Shown here in pieces: positions 36,172 to 45,605 of a DNA stretch of 64,000 nt (its first letter is position 1; each line of letters starts with the position of its first letter). This stretch comes from Paucibacter sp. KBW04 (GTDB lineage Bacteria > Pseudomonadota > Gammaproteobacteria > Burkholderiales > Burkholderiaceae_C), in contig NZ_QAJN01000014.1 of NCBI RefSeq assembly GCF_003852425.1, forward strand, positions 186,001 through 250,000, in the 5' to 3' direction. The notes under the pieces are model-generated. The model worked only from the letters and a program-made list of their open reading frames with translations. It searched no databases and was not told where the DNA came from. The position numbers were made by a program, and so were the translations under genes.

Positions 36172-39100
36172 ATGCTGCCGGGCACCGTAAACTCGGGCGC
36201 AATGCCCAACACCTTGTCCCCGCTCTCGCAGCTCTCACTCTTGCCCCAAGATCTGGCCGCCTTGCGCGGCCTTTTGCTCTTGATCAGCGATCCGGTCCTG
36301 CTGCTGGGCGAAAACCTGGAGCTATTGGAGGCCAATCCGGCCGCCCAACAGCTGCTGGGTCAAGGCCCGGGCCAGCAAGCCAAGCCGCTGCACACCCTGC
36401 AGACCAGCCATGGCGGCCGCCTGGGTGATTGGCTGCGCCTGGCCAGCCGGGCCCAGCTGGATGGCCGTCGCGGCCCACCCGCCCCCGGCCTCAAGCTGGA
36501 CAAGGGCCAACACGCCACCCTCTCCCTGGTGGCCCTGGAGGCGCAGGAAGACAATCCCGCGCGCTGGCTGCTGCACGCCCGCAGCGAAGAAAAAACCAAG
36601 CCCAAGAGCAGCCTGCCCAAAACGCCGCTGAGTGCCAAGCCCGCTACGGCAGGCGCCACGACTGAGGGGCAGGACAGCCCGCCAGCCTCGGTTGAATCCT
36701 TGACGCAGCCCGGAGAGGCGAGCGTCCCGGCAGCCACGCCAATCGCGGGCAGCCCCCCGGCCTCCAGCTTAGCCATGCCGACCGACCAGGGTCTGGCCGA
36801 ACAACTGGCACAGCAGCAAGCGCGTGAGCAAATCCTGCGCGAACAGGCCGAACGCACCCAGACCGAGTTGGCGAGCTGGCTGGCCCTGAGCCCCCTCCCC
36901 ATGGTTTTGTTCGACGAGAACGGCCTGCTGCTCAAGAGCAACGCCGCCTTCGCCGCCCTCTCCCTGCAAATGCCCGTCACCCTGCAGCAGGCCGAAGAAG
37001 CTTTGCAACAGCTGCTGGCCTGGGAGCACAAAAAACCCTCGGCCGCCCTGACCAGCGCCAGCAGCTGCCTGCTCACCCAGGCCAGCCTGATCGACCCCAG
37101 CGGCCGCACCCGCTGGTTGGCCGGCCGGGTGCAAGCCCTGGACAGCACGGCCGCCAACCGCAGCCTGCCGCGCCGCTTCATGGCCATCCTGGAAGACCGG
37201 AGCTCCGACCAGGAGCGCGATCTGGCCTACCAGCAGCTGGACGCCTTGATGGACACGGCCGGCGTCGGCCTGGCCACCTTTGCCCAGGACGCGGGCTGGC
37301 TGCGGCCGCGCACCTCGCGGGTCAACAAAAGCAGCGGTGAGGCCAAACGCAACAGCCTGGCCGGTCTGCAAGGCGTGGGCCGCGACATCGTCGAGCCCGC
37401 CTCCCTGCCCGAATTCGAGCGCCTGCAAAAAGCGCTCAAAAAAGGCGACCGGGTGGAGGTGCGCTACGCCGTGCGCCACCCCGAGCTGGGCCGTCGCTGG
37501 CTGCTGACCCGGGTGGAGCCCGGCCAGCTGGCCTCGGGCCAGCGCACCACCTCGGTCGTCACCCTGGACGTGACCGCCCAGGCCCAGGCCGAGAACCGCA
37601 GCGAGCAGTTGCTGCACGAGCTGCGCACCATCATGGACGGCGCCGGCCTTGGCCTGGCCTATTTCCGGGGTGACAAGCTGCAGCGCTGCAACCAAGGTTT
37701 TGAACAGATGTTGGGCTTGGAGGAAGCCATGCCCGCCGGGGCCACCGTGGCCCAGCTGTTTGCCGCCCTGCCCGAGCTGTCCGACAAGATCCAGGCCGTG
37801 CTCGGTGAGTTGGACGAGTTGGAACACAAACAGGGCTTTGAGGCCGAATTTCTGCAAGTGGGCAGCGAGGCCGACCAAGCACGCTGGCTCTCGCTCAGCC
37901 TGCGCCGGGTCTCCTCGGTCGACAAAGAGTTCGACGTCGGCCCCAGGCTGGAGCGCTACGAGACGATTGCCGTCATCAGCGACATCAGCCGCCTCAAGGC
38001 CCAGCAAGCCGAGCTCGAGGCCCTGGTACAGGACCGCGAGCTGATGTTCAGCCTCTCGGACGTGGGCATCGCCATTCTGCGCAACGGCCGCATCGCCCGC
38101 GCCAATGACGCCCTCGCCAGCCTGACCGGCTACCGCATCCATGAGCTCAGCGGCCTCAAGCATCAGGACTTGTTCGAAGACCCGCTGGATTACGAACACC
38201 ACAGCGCCCTGGTCAAGGAAGACCTGCAACGCCAGGGCCTCTGGCGCGGCGAGCGCCGGGTGCGCCGCCGCGACGGCTCGGCCCTGTGGATGCAGGTCAG
38301 CAAGCGGGTGATGCGCCCCGGCGCCCCCGATGAAGGCCTGATCGCCACCTACGTGAATGTGGACGACCGCTGGCGCGCCCAACAGTCGCTGATGTTGCAG
38401 ACCGAGCGCGAGCGCGCCGTGCTGGACTCGGTGCTGGTGGGCATCGTCACCGTGGGCCGTGGCGGCATCGAGTGGATGAATCGCTCGGCCCGCCGTATGT
38501 TCGGTGGCGACCTGAGCGAATTCGCGGGCCTGCCCATGAGCATGGTGGCAACACCTGACCCCGAGCATCCCTTCCGCCACACCCACTATCTGGACGAGCT
38601 GACCGAGGGCGAGACCGAGGCCTTCGAGTGCCGCCTCAAGGCCCGCGATGGTCGCGAGTTCTGGGTGGTGGGCAATGCGGTGGTGACCGGCTCACGCAGC
38701 AGCGGCCGCCAGCTCACCTATGCCTTGCTGGACATCGACCGCCGCCGCCAGGCCGAGGCGCAAACCCAGCAGGCCCAGGCCTCGCTGTCCCGCATCATCG
38801 AGGCGGCGCCCCTGGCCATCAGCTTGCATGACGCCAAGACGCTGCGGGTCGAGCAGATCAACCAGGCCGCCGCCGAGCTAGCCGGCCGCAGCGAGCAATC
38901 CCTGCTGGGCGCCAGCCCCGAGGATTTATTCGGCCGCGAGCAAGGCGAGATAATACGCCGCGACATGCTGGAAGCCCTGCAAGCCGGCGCCGTCACCCAG
39001 CGCGAGTACCGCCTCGGCGAGGGTGAGCAGATACGGGTCTGGGATGCGCGCTTCCTGCATCTGGCCGGCACCGGCGACGGGGCCGACGCCAGCAGCGACG

Positions 39101-39819
39101 GCTCGCCCGAACAGCTGCTGCTGGTGGCCAGCGATGTGACCGAGCACCGCGCCGCTGAAGAAGCGCGTTTGCACGCCGCCATCTCACAGCGCGAGCTGCT
39201 GGTGCGCGAGGTGCATCACCGCATCAAAAACAATCTACAGGGCGTGGCCGGCCTGCTGCAACAAATCGCCGCGCGCCGCCCCGAGGTGGCCAGCGTGATC
39301 AGCGAGGCCATCGGCCAGGTGCATGCCATCGCCCAGGTCTACGGCCTGCAGGTCGGCAGCTCGGGGCCCTTGATGGTGCGCCGGGTGATGGAGGCCATCA
39401 TCGGCTCGGTGCAACGCATGTCGGGCCGCAATATCTCCACCCAGGTGACGGGCGAGACGGCCGAGCAGTCCTATGCCTGGGCGCTGCCGGAGGCGGAATC
39501 CATCCCCATCGCGCTGACGCTCAATGAGTTGCTGACCAACGCCATCAAACACAGCCCGAATAGCGATGTGCATTGCACGCTGATCTGTGGCGTGGACCGG
39601 GTGGCGGTGGAGATCGTCAACCCCGGTCGCCTGCCGTCCGAGTTCAATCTGGCCCAGGTGCCCGGTGGCGTTTCGGGCCTGGGCCTGGTGCGCGCCCTGC
39701 TGCCCCGCCGCAGCGCCATTCTCAGCCTGAGCCAGCGGGGCGAGGACGTGGTCTGCCGGGTCGAGTTGCTGCCGCCCAGCGTCAGTCTCAGCGATGCCCC
39801 CCAGGCGGGGGGGCTCTGA
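36172..39819 (+). CDS. Large multi-PAS sensor histidine kinase, HisKA_2 type
   Basis: Soluble-looking sensor kinase, about 1215 residues. I count roughly seven PAS-like segments in series, for example at residues 610-660 (SLSDVGIAILRNGRIARAND), 735-780 and 860-905. The C-terminal HisKA_2 box is LLVREVHHRIKNNLQG, with the phospho-accepting His next to R-I-K-N-N near residue 1016. The ATPase N-box is LTLNELLTNAIKHS. An Ala/Pro/Ser-rich linker and a coiled coil precede the second PAS. No membrane helix is seen. The start is uncertain: 36172 (8 bp after the HDOD gene) or 36202. The likely partner is the ANTAR response regulator immediately downstream. Confidence 0.88.
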   Translation: MLPGTVNSGAMPNTLSPLSQLSLLPQDLAALRGLLLLISDPVLLLGENLELLEANPAAQQLLGQGPGQQAKPLHTLQTSHGGRLGDWLRLASRAQLDGRRGPPAPGLKLDKGQHATLSLVALEAQEDNPARWLLHARSEEKTKPKSSLPKTPLSAKPATAGATTEGQDSPPASVESLTQPGEASVPAATPIAGSPPASSLAMPTDQGLAEQLAQQQAREQILREQAERTQTELASWLALSPLPMVLFDENGLLLKSNAAFAALSLQMPVTLQQAEEALQQLLAWEHKKPSAALTSASSCLLTQASLIDPSGRTRWLAGRVQALDSTAANRSLPRRFMAILEDRSSDQERDLAYQQLDALMDTAGVGLATFAQDAGWLRPRTSRVNKSSGEAKRNSLAGLQGVGRDIVEPASLPEFERLQKALKKGDRVEVRYAVRHPELGRRWLLTRVEPGQLASGQRTTSVVTLDVTAQAQAENRSEQLLHELRTIMDGAGLGLAYFRGDKLQRCNQGFEQMLGLEEAMPAGATVAQLFAALPELSDKIQAVLGELDELEHKQGFEAEFLQVGSEADQARWLSLSLRRVSSVDKEFDVGPRLERYETIAVISDISRLKAQQAELEALVQDRELMFSLSDVGIAILRNGRIARANDALASLTGYRIHELSGLKHQDLFEDPLDYEHHSALVKEDLQRQGLWRGERRVRRRDGSALWMQVSKRVMRPGAPDEGLIATYVNVDDRWRAQQSLMLQTERERAVLDSVLVGIVTVGRGGIEWMNRSARRMFGGDLSEFAGLPMSMVATPDPEHPFRHTHYLDELTEGETEAFECRLKARDGREFWVVGNAVVTGSRSSGRQLTYALLDIDRRRQAEAQTQQAQASLSRIIEAAPLAISLHDAKTLRVEQINQAAAELAGRSEQSLLGASPEDLFGREQGEIIRRDMLEALQAGAVTQREYRLGEGEQIRVWDARFLHLAGTGDGADASSDGSPEQLLLVASDVTEHRAAEEARLHAAISQRELLVREVHHRIKNNLQGVAGLLQQIAARRPEVASVISEAIGQVHAIAQVYGLQVGSSGPLMVRRVMEAIIGSVQRMSGRNISTQVTGETAEQSYAWALPEAESIPIALTLNELLTNAIKHSPNSDVHCTLICGVDRVAVEIVNPGRLPSEFNLAQVPGGVSGLGLVRALLPRRSAILSLSQRGEDVVCRVELLPPSVSLSDAPQAGGL

Positions 39820-39899
39820 GCTTGTATGGGATGGATTGGGCGACAATGAAGCGCCACGGCCTTTACCGACAAGACCGGCAACAGGGGAGATTGGCTACA

Positions 39900-40523
39900 G
39901 TGAGCAGCAAGGGCAAGATTCTGGTTGTTGATGATGACCGACTGGTGTTGGCAACGCTGACCTATGGTTTGGCGCAGGCCGGCTTCGAGGTCATCGACGC
40001 GGACAATGGCGATGACGCCATCCTGCTGGCCCGCGAACACCGGCCCGAGCTGGCCCTGCTGGACATCCGCATGGAAGGCATGAGCGGCTTCGACGTCGCC
40101 GCCTATCTGCGCGAGTATCTGCAGATCCCCTTTATGTTCCTGTCCGCTTTTGCCGACGAGGAAACGGTGGCCAAGGTCAAGGAGCTGGGCGCGGTGGCCT
40201 ATCTGGTCAAGCCCCTGGACATCCACCAAATCGTCCCCGCCGTCGAGGCCGCTTTTGCCAATCGCAGCCTGCAAGTGGCCAGCGCGGCAGCAGGCAAACC
40301 GCTGCCCGCCACGGCCGCCAAGCCGCCGGTGCTGGACCAGGTCGCGGCCCTGGCCGTGGGCATTCTGATGCACCGTTACTCGCTGTCACGCCAGGAGGCC
40401 TTGCAGCGTTTGCAGGCCCTGTGCCAAGCCGATGGCCGGGATCTGGATGAACAGGCGCTGCGCCTGGTGGAAGCGGTGGAGCTGCTGGCCCTGCCGGCCA
40501 ATCAAGCCGCCAAGGTGAAGTAA
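39900..40523 (+). CDS. Response regulator with ANTAR RNA-binding domain
   Basis: Predicted transcription antiterminator, 207 residues. The REC domain (residues 5-122) has DDD at 11-13, the phospho-accepting D55 in LALLDIRMEG and the switch Lys in VKPLD. The C-terminal ANTAR domain is at about 148-200 (AVGILMHRYSLSRQEALQRL). ANTAR proteins of the EutV/AmiR/NasR type bind paired hairpins in nascent mRNA. The GTG start at 39900 is preferred over ATG 39846 because AGGGGAG (39883-39889) lies 10 bases upstream and the REC domain then starts normally. It follows the HisKA_2 kinase, the usual kinase class for such regulators, by 80 bp. Confidence 0.9.
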   Translation: MSSKGKILVVDDDRLVLATLTYGLAQAGFEVIDADNGDDAILLAREHRPELALLDIRMEGMSGFDVAAYLREYLQIPFMFLSAFADEETVAKVKELGAVAYLVKPLDIHQIVPAVEAAFANRSLQVASAAAGKPLPATAAKPPVLDQVAALAVGILMHRYSLSRQEALQRLQALCQADGRDLDEQALRLVEAVELLALPANQAAKVK

Positions 40524-42286
40524 AAGCGCGCGCCGGCGCCCACCTCGGCCTCGGCCCAAATCTCCCCGCCATGGCGGCGCACGATGCGCCGCACCGAGGC
40601 CAGGCCCACACCCGTGCCCTGGAAGTCGCTGGCGCTGTGCAGGCGCTGAAAAACGCCGAAGAGGCGGTCCGCAAAGCGCATATCAAAGCCGGCCCCGTTG
40701 TCGCTGACGCAGAACACCGGCTGCGAGCCACCCGCCTTGTCGGCTTGCAATTCAAAACGGATCTCTGCCTGCGCGCATTTGCCGCTGTACTTCCAGGCAT
40801 TGCCCAGCAGGTTCTCCAGCACCATGCGCAGCAAGGTCGGGTCGCCCTGCACCACCATCTGCGGCTGCACAAACACCGCAACCTGGCGCTCGGGCGCCGC
40901 GCGGGCCAACTCCTCGATCACGAACTCCGCCATCTGCGAGAGATTGACAGGCTGGCGTGCCAGCGGCTGCGAGGACAGCTGGGTGAGCGAGAGCAGCGAG
41001 TCGATCATGCTGTTCATGCGCGAGGCCGCACCCATCACCCGGTCGAGGTGGTCGTTGCCGATGCGGTCCAGCAGGCGGCCGTAGTCTTCTTTCAGAATGC
41101 GGGCAAAGCCCTCCACCACCCGCAGCGGTGCGCGCAAATCATGCGAAACGGTGTAGCTGAAGGAGGCTTGTTCATGCGCCTCATTGGCCTGCGCCTCCAT
41201 CTGTGCCTTCAGCTGTGCCGCCATCAAGGCCTGGGCGGCCACCTGCTCGGTCGCCAAGCCCACCACCTGGGCGGTTGCCGCCATGGAGCTCTGCAAGGCG
41301 CGCGCTTCCAGCTGCGCATTGGGCGAGAGGCTGACCAGGGCCAGCGGACGCGAGCCCTCCTCGAAATTGTGCGGCAGCTGTTCGGCCAAGGCCTGGTGCA
41401 GGCCGCTGGGCATGACGGTGGCCATCTGGCTCAGGCATTGCGACCAGGGCGTGCCCAGCAAGGTGCCGGCCTCGCACAGCTCGGCCGCCTTGCGGTTGAG
41501 CGCCAGCAAGGGCGAGGGCGCCTCCCCGCTGAGCAACCAGGCCGGGCCGGGCAAGGCCTCCAGCCAGGCCGGCGTGCAAGCCAGAACAGGCCCGGACGAT
41601 GCCGGCGTTGTCGGTGTGGCCTGGGGTCTTGTCATGGGCAGAGGCCGAGCCAGACCCTGGTAGCCCTGAAAGCGCCCCTGCCCGTCCAGGCAGGCCAGGC
41701 CTTGCAGCAGCCAGACCTGATCCGGCGCCTCATGCGGGCAGACCTGGCAGACCAGCTCCGGCAGTTGTTGCTGCAAGAGCTGTTGCAAACCCAGCACCGA
41801 GGGTGTGGCCGGCGCCTGGCCACTGCCTGCCCGGGTTTCGGCCAGCTTGAAGTGATCCCACAAGCTGGAGCCGGGCGTTGCCAGATCAAGAGCCGCACTT
41901 GTCTGCATCAAGGTCTGCGCGGGGCCACGCCACTGCAACAGGCGATGCTGGGCATTGCTGCGCCATTGCCAGTCGGGCTGCAGCTCCAACAGGTGCTGAA
42001 CTCTTTGATTGCTTTGCTGCAGGCCTTGCAGCGACTCACCGAAGGCCTGTCGCGTTAGGCGCTGGCCAAGGCCCCAGCCCAGGGCGCCCACCGCGCCCAC
42101 CAGAAGCAGCAGCGACCACAGGCCCAGGATCAGCGCAGCCAGGCTGCTATTGCCGTCTTTTTGCAGCAAAAGCAGCAAGCCGAACAGGCCTGGCAGCAGC
42201 AGAAGCAGCGCCAGCCAGAAGACGGGGCCAGCAAGCCTCCAACTCTTGGGGTGTAGCGTGTTGCGGGCATCACTGACACTGTTCAT
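40502..42286 (-). CDS. Membrane sensor histidine kinase (HisKA/HATPase_c)
   Basis: About 594 residues. Two N-terminal membrane helices (FWLALLLLLPGLFGLLLLLQ and LAALILGLWSLLLLVGAVGA) flank only a few residues, so there is no real periplasmic sensor. A PAS-like region spans about 90-300. HisKA has the phospho-accepting H382 in SYTVSHDLRAPLR, and the ATPase domain has MVLENLLGNAWKYSG, CVSDNGAGFD and GTGVGLASVRRIV boxes. No REC domain. The start is not settled: ATGs at 42286, 42295 and further upstream are all without good ribosome sites. Its 3' end overlaps the ANTAR regulator gene tail-to-tail by 22 bp. Confidence 0.88.
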   Translation of the reverse strand: MNSVSDARNTLHPKSWRLAGPVFWLALLLLLPGLFGLLLLLQKDGNSSLAALILGLWSLLLLVGAVGALGWGLGQRLTRQAFGESLQGLQQSNQRVQHLLELQPDWQWRSNAQHRLLQWRGPAQTLMQTSAALDLATPGSSLWDHFKLAETRAGSGQAPATPSVLGLQQLLQQQLPELVCQVCPHEAPDQVWLLQGLACLDGQGRFQGYQGLARPLPMTRPQATPTTPASSGPVLACTPAWLEALPGPAWLLSGEAPSPLLALNRKAAELCEAGTLLGTPWSQCLSQMATVMPSGLHQALAEQLPHNFEEGSRPLALVSLSPNAQLEARALQSSMAATAQVVGLATEQVAAQALMAAQLKAQMEAQANEAHEQASFSYTVSHDLRAPLRVVEGFARILKEDYGRLLDRIGNDHLDRVMGAASRMNSMIDSLLSLTQLSSQPLARQPVNLSQMAEFVIEELARAAPERQVAVFVQPQMVVQGDPTLLRMVLENLLGNAWKYSGKCAQAEIRFELQADKAGGSQPVFCVSDNGAGFDMRFADRLFGVFQRLHSASDFQGTGVGLASVRRIVRRHGGEIWAEAEVGAGARFYFTLAA

Positions 42287-42896
42287 GGCTGGCATTGTAA
42301 GGACGCTCCCGGCGCAGGCGATGGGCTGTATTTTGAACATCACAAACAAGAACAGGCAAAGGATTCGGCGGCCGGTTCGCCCGGCAGGGTGCACCCGGCG
42401 CAAGCGCGCAGGGCGGCGGATTCTGCCCAAGCCCGCAAGCCCTGCCTTTGCTTTGTCGCAATAACAGGCTTGTTTCTGGCCCTTGACCTCGTATTGAGCC
42501 CGGCGAGATCGGGCTACATTCCAGCGTGAGCTTGTCGTCTGGAATTTTTCATCCCGAGTCTCAAAACGCCTCAATGCCCAGCCCATCGCCTGATCGGCCC
42601 CGCCTTCTGCCCTCGTCACCGCCTATTGCGTCGCGCATCGCACAGGCCGGGATATGCCTTCTGGCTGGGCGCTCTGCGCATGGCAGTATCCCGCTCAGCT
42701 TTGCAGCGGCCGGAGCAAAGCGCACAAAGCGCGGTTGCCCGGTCCAGCTCGCCAGGCAAAGCCGCAATAATTTAACGCTCACCCCCTTGTTTACATCATG
42801 CTGTCGCGCCCTATGCAAGACACTGCATCGCTTGAAAAGCCAAACGATGCGAACCGCTTCAGCTCTTCCCCGCGCACATCGCTTGATGGAGGCGTC
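42287..42896. other. Gap between divergent histidine kinase and Hpt genes
   Basis: About 600 bp with no gene I can support. It must contain the promoters of both flanking units. An open frame at 42526-42900 (+) looks like chance coding (Pro/Arg/Ser-rich, no motif) and overlaps the Hpt gene. The 5' end of the kinase gene may extend some way into this gap. Confidence 0.5.
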
Positions 42897-43304
42897 ATGA
42901 CCAATCAAAACAGTGCTGTGCCCCCCCTTGCCGAAACCGCCTCGCCCGCCTGCCTGGACCCCGAGTCCCTGGCGCGCCTGCACGAGCTCGACCCGGACGG
43001 CCACAACAAATTGGTGGAGCGCGTCATCGACGCTTATCTGAAGTCCCTGGACAAGCTGGTGCCCGAGCTGCACAAGGCCCGCCAGAGTCCGCCTGATTTC
43101 AACGTCATGCGCCATGTGTGTCACACGCTCAAATCCTCCTCGGCTGCGCTCGGTGCCCTGCAGTTGTCGGAACGCTGTGCAGAAATCGAACAGATGGTGC
43201 GCAATGGTCAAACTGACGGCATCGAAGGCCGTTTAGACCTTATGCTTGCAGGCCTTGCTGAGGTGCAGCAAGCCTTGACGACGCTTTTGAAGAGTCAGCA
43301 ATGA
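42897..43304 (+). CDS. Hpt (histidine phosphotransfer) domain protein
   Basis: 135-residue phosphorelay protein. A single Hpt four-helix domain at about residues 25-130 has the phospho-accepting His in HTLKSSSAALGA. ATG 42897 has a GGAGG-type ribosome site (TGGAGGCGTC). Its stop overlaps the start of the REC-PAS-GGDEF-EAL gene as ATGA, so the two are coupled. The divergent membrane kinase, which has no REC domain, could be upstream in the same relay; this is inference. Confidence 0.9.
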   Translation: MTNQNSAVPPLAETASPACLDPESLARLHELDPDGHNKLVERVIDAYLKSLDKLVPELHKARQSPPDFNVMRHVCHTLKSSSAALGALQLSERCAEIEQMVRNGQTDGIEGRLDLMLAGLAEVQQALTTLLKSQQ

Positions 43305-45574
43305 ATCCAGCCGGACCCCCGCTCGATCTCGATCTGCCGATGCAGCCCAAGGTGCTGCTGGTCGACGACGACGAGGTCAATCTGCTGCTGACCGCCAGCG
43401 CACTGCGACAGCGCAATTTCGAGGTCACCGTCGCCCCCAGCGGCACGACGGCGCTGGGCATGCTGGCGGCCGATGCGCCCGACATCATCGTGCTCGACGC
43501 CATGATGCCCGAACTGGACGGCTTCGAGACCTGCAAGCGCCTGCGCGAGATGCCGGGCTTTGAATCCACCCCGGTGCTGATGTTGACCGGCCTGGACGAC
43601 GAGGCCTCCATCAACCACGCCTACCAGGTGGGCGCCACCGACTTCTTCGTCAAGACCCCGCAGTGGAGCTTGCTGGCGGGGCGGCTGCGCTATCTGCTGC
43701 GCTCCTCGCGCACCCGCATTGAGCTGGAGCGCAGCAAGGCCAAGCTGGCGCGCGCCCAGGATCTGGCCCGCATGGGCAGTTTCGAGTGGCAGGCCCAGCG
43801 CGGCTTTCATCTGGCGACCGAGGCCTTGCGGGTGTTTGGCCGCGGCCCGCATGAGCGCCTGGATTTCATCGGCGTCATGCGCATGGTGCCGCACGAAGAA
43901 CGCGTCATTTTTCTGCGCCTGCTGCGCGATGTGATCGCGCACAACTCGGTGCTGGTAACCGATCTCTCGGTGACTTTGGTGGACGGGCGACATCGCGTCG
44001 TCCACATCGAGGCCGAGCCCGAATTCAACGAACACGGCAATGCCAACGGCTATACCGGCGTGCTGCAGGACGTGACCGACCGCCGACAGGCCGAGGATCG
44101 CATCCGCCAACTCGCGCACTTCGACGCCCTCACCGGCCTGCCCAATCGCCGCCAGCTGATCTGGCGAGTGGAGCGCGCCATCGAGCAGGCGCGGCGCGGC
44201 AATCACGAGGTCGGCCTGCTGCTGATCGATCTGGACCGTTTCAAAATCATCAACGACACCCTGGGCCACACGGCCGGTGACGAATTGCTGATCGAGGTGG
44301 GCCGCCGCCTGCGCAGCTGTGTGCGCCATTCCGATCAGGTGATGGAAGGCATGCTGGAAACCATTGGCGGCCACTCACACCGCAGCCTGGAGGCCGTGGG
44401 CCGCCTGGGCGGTGACGAGTTCGTCGCCCTGCTGCCCGAGATTGCCGACGAGCGCGACGCCGAGCGCGTGGCCGAGCGGGTGCTGGAGGCCTTGCGCGAG
44501 CCCATCTTCATCTCCGGCCAGGAGTGTTTCGTTACCGCCAGCGTGGGCATTGCCATCTACCCGCGCGACGGCCTGACCATGGCCGATTTGCTGCGCAATT
44601 CCGACGTCGCCATGTATGCGGTGAAGTCGCAGGGCCGCAATGCCGCAGCGCTTTACACCCCCATGCTGGCCGGCCAAGGCCGCGAGAAGCTGGAGCTGGA
44701 AAGCGCCCTGCACAAGGCCCTGGAGCGCGGCGAGATCGTCCTGCACTACCAGCCCAAGATCGATGTGCGCGCCGCCCGCATGGTGGGCGCCGAGGCCTTG
44801 ATGCGCTGGAAGCGCGGTGGCAAGCTGGTGCCGCCCGGCGACTTCATCCCCCTGGCCGAGGAAACTGGCCTGATCGTGCCCCTGTCCGAGTGGGCGCTGA
44901 AGGAAGCGGCCCGCCAGGCCAAGCTTTGGCAGCTGAACTTCGGCTTTAGCGACTCCATCGCCGTCAATCTGCCCAGCCGCATGTTCGAGCGTTCGGACCT
45001 GGTCGAGCACATTCATCAATGCGTCAGCGCCTACGGCGTGCCGCATCGGGCGATCCAGCTGGAGATCACCGAAAACAATCTGATGAAGGATTTGCAAAAC
45101 GTCATTCCGGCCCTGCACCGCCTAAACGAAGTGGGGGTGGAAATCTCCATCGATGACTTCGGCACGGGCTACTCTTCGCTGGCCTATCTGACCACCCTGC
45201 CCATCTCCGAGGTCAAGATCGACCGCACTTTTGTGCGCGATCTGGGCATCACGCCGCAGAGCTCGGCCGTGGTCACCGCCATCATCGCCCTGGCCCGCGC
45301 CATGGGCTTGCGCGTCATCGCCGAGGGCGTGGAGACCCTGCGCCAAATGGACGTGCTGCACCGCCTGGGCTGCAGCCTGATGCAAGGCTTTTTGTTCAGC
45401 AAGCCACTGCCACCTGAGGAGGTGGAGCAATGGTTGTCGCAGACCGTGCTGCCGCGCAAAGCGCCTTGGATCGCCCGCGCCGATGCCGACCCGCTGGCTG
45501 AGATCGCCTCCGGCGCCATCCTGATCGACGACTTGTCCACCGGTTCGCCGCGGCCGCTTGGCAGCCGGCGCTGA
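43301..45574 (+). CDS. REC-PAS-GGDEF-EAL protein (c-di-GMP turnover)
   Basis: Cytoplasmic signalling enzyme of 757 residues. REC covers 16-135 with phospho-Asp D66 in IIVLDAMMP; a PAS fold lies at about 150-260, GGDEF at 270-450 and EAL at 455-710. The diguanylate cyclase motif RLGGDEF is at 368-374 and the phosphodiesterase motif GAEALMRWKR is intact; SIDDFGTGYSSLAYL and EGVE also favour an active EAL. The inhibitory-site-like RHSD (about 342-345) is separated from GGDEF by 24 residues instead of 5, because of an insertion. Phosphorylation via the coupled Hpt protein probably sets the net synthesis or breakdown of c-di-GMP. Confidence 0.93.
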   Translation: MNPAGPPLDLDLPMQPKVLLVDDDEVNLLLTASALRQRNFEVTVAPSGTTALGMLAADAPDIIVLDAMMPELDGFETCKRLREMPGFESTPVLMLTGLDDEASINHAYQVGATDFFVKTPQWSLLAGRLRYLLRSSRTRIELERSKAKLARAQDLARMGSFEWQAQRGFHLATEALRVFGRGPHERLDFIGVMRMVPHEERVIFLRLLRDVIAHNSVLVTDLSVTLVDGRHRVVHIEAEPEFNEHGNANGYTGVLQDVTDRRQAEDRIRQLAHFDALTGLPNRRQLIWRVERAIEQARRGNHEVGLLLIDLDRFKIINDTLGHTAGDELLIEVGRRLRSCVRHSDQVMEGMLETIGGHSHRSLEAVGRLGGDEFVALLPEIADERDAERVAERVLEALREPIFISGQECFVTASVGIAIYPRDGLTMADLLRNSDVAMYAVKSQGRNAAALYTPMLAGQGREKLELESALHKALERGEIVLHYQPKIDVRAARMVGAEALMRWKRGGKLVPPGDFIPLAEETGLIVPLSEWALKEAARQAKLWQLNFGFSDSIAVNLPSRMFERSDLVEHIHQCVSAYGVPHRAIQLEITENNLMKDLQNVIPALHRLNEVGVEISIDDFGTGYSSLAYLTTLPISEVKIDRTFVRDLGITPQSSAVVTAIIALARAMGLRVIAEGVETLRQMDVLHRLGCSLMQGFLFSKPLPPEEVEQWLSQTVLPRKAPWIARADADPLAEIASGAILIDDLSTGSPRPLGSRR

Positions 45575-45605
45575 ACCCCAAGAATCTAGAGAGAAGGCTG
45601 TACGC

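Noticed and set aside
42750-42800. GCCGCAATAA near 42756 as a sigma-28 -10 box for the Hpt gene
   Set aside because: It has an extra base within the core and no TCAAG/TAAAG element at the right distance.
42526-42900. Plus-strand frame of 124 codons before the Hpt gene
   Set aside because: Pro/Ser/Arg-rich with no motif; it overlaps the Hpt start, which has its own clear ribosome site.
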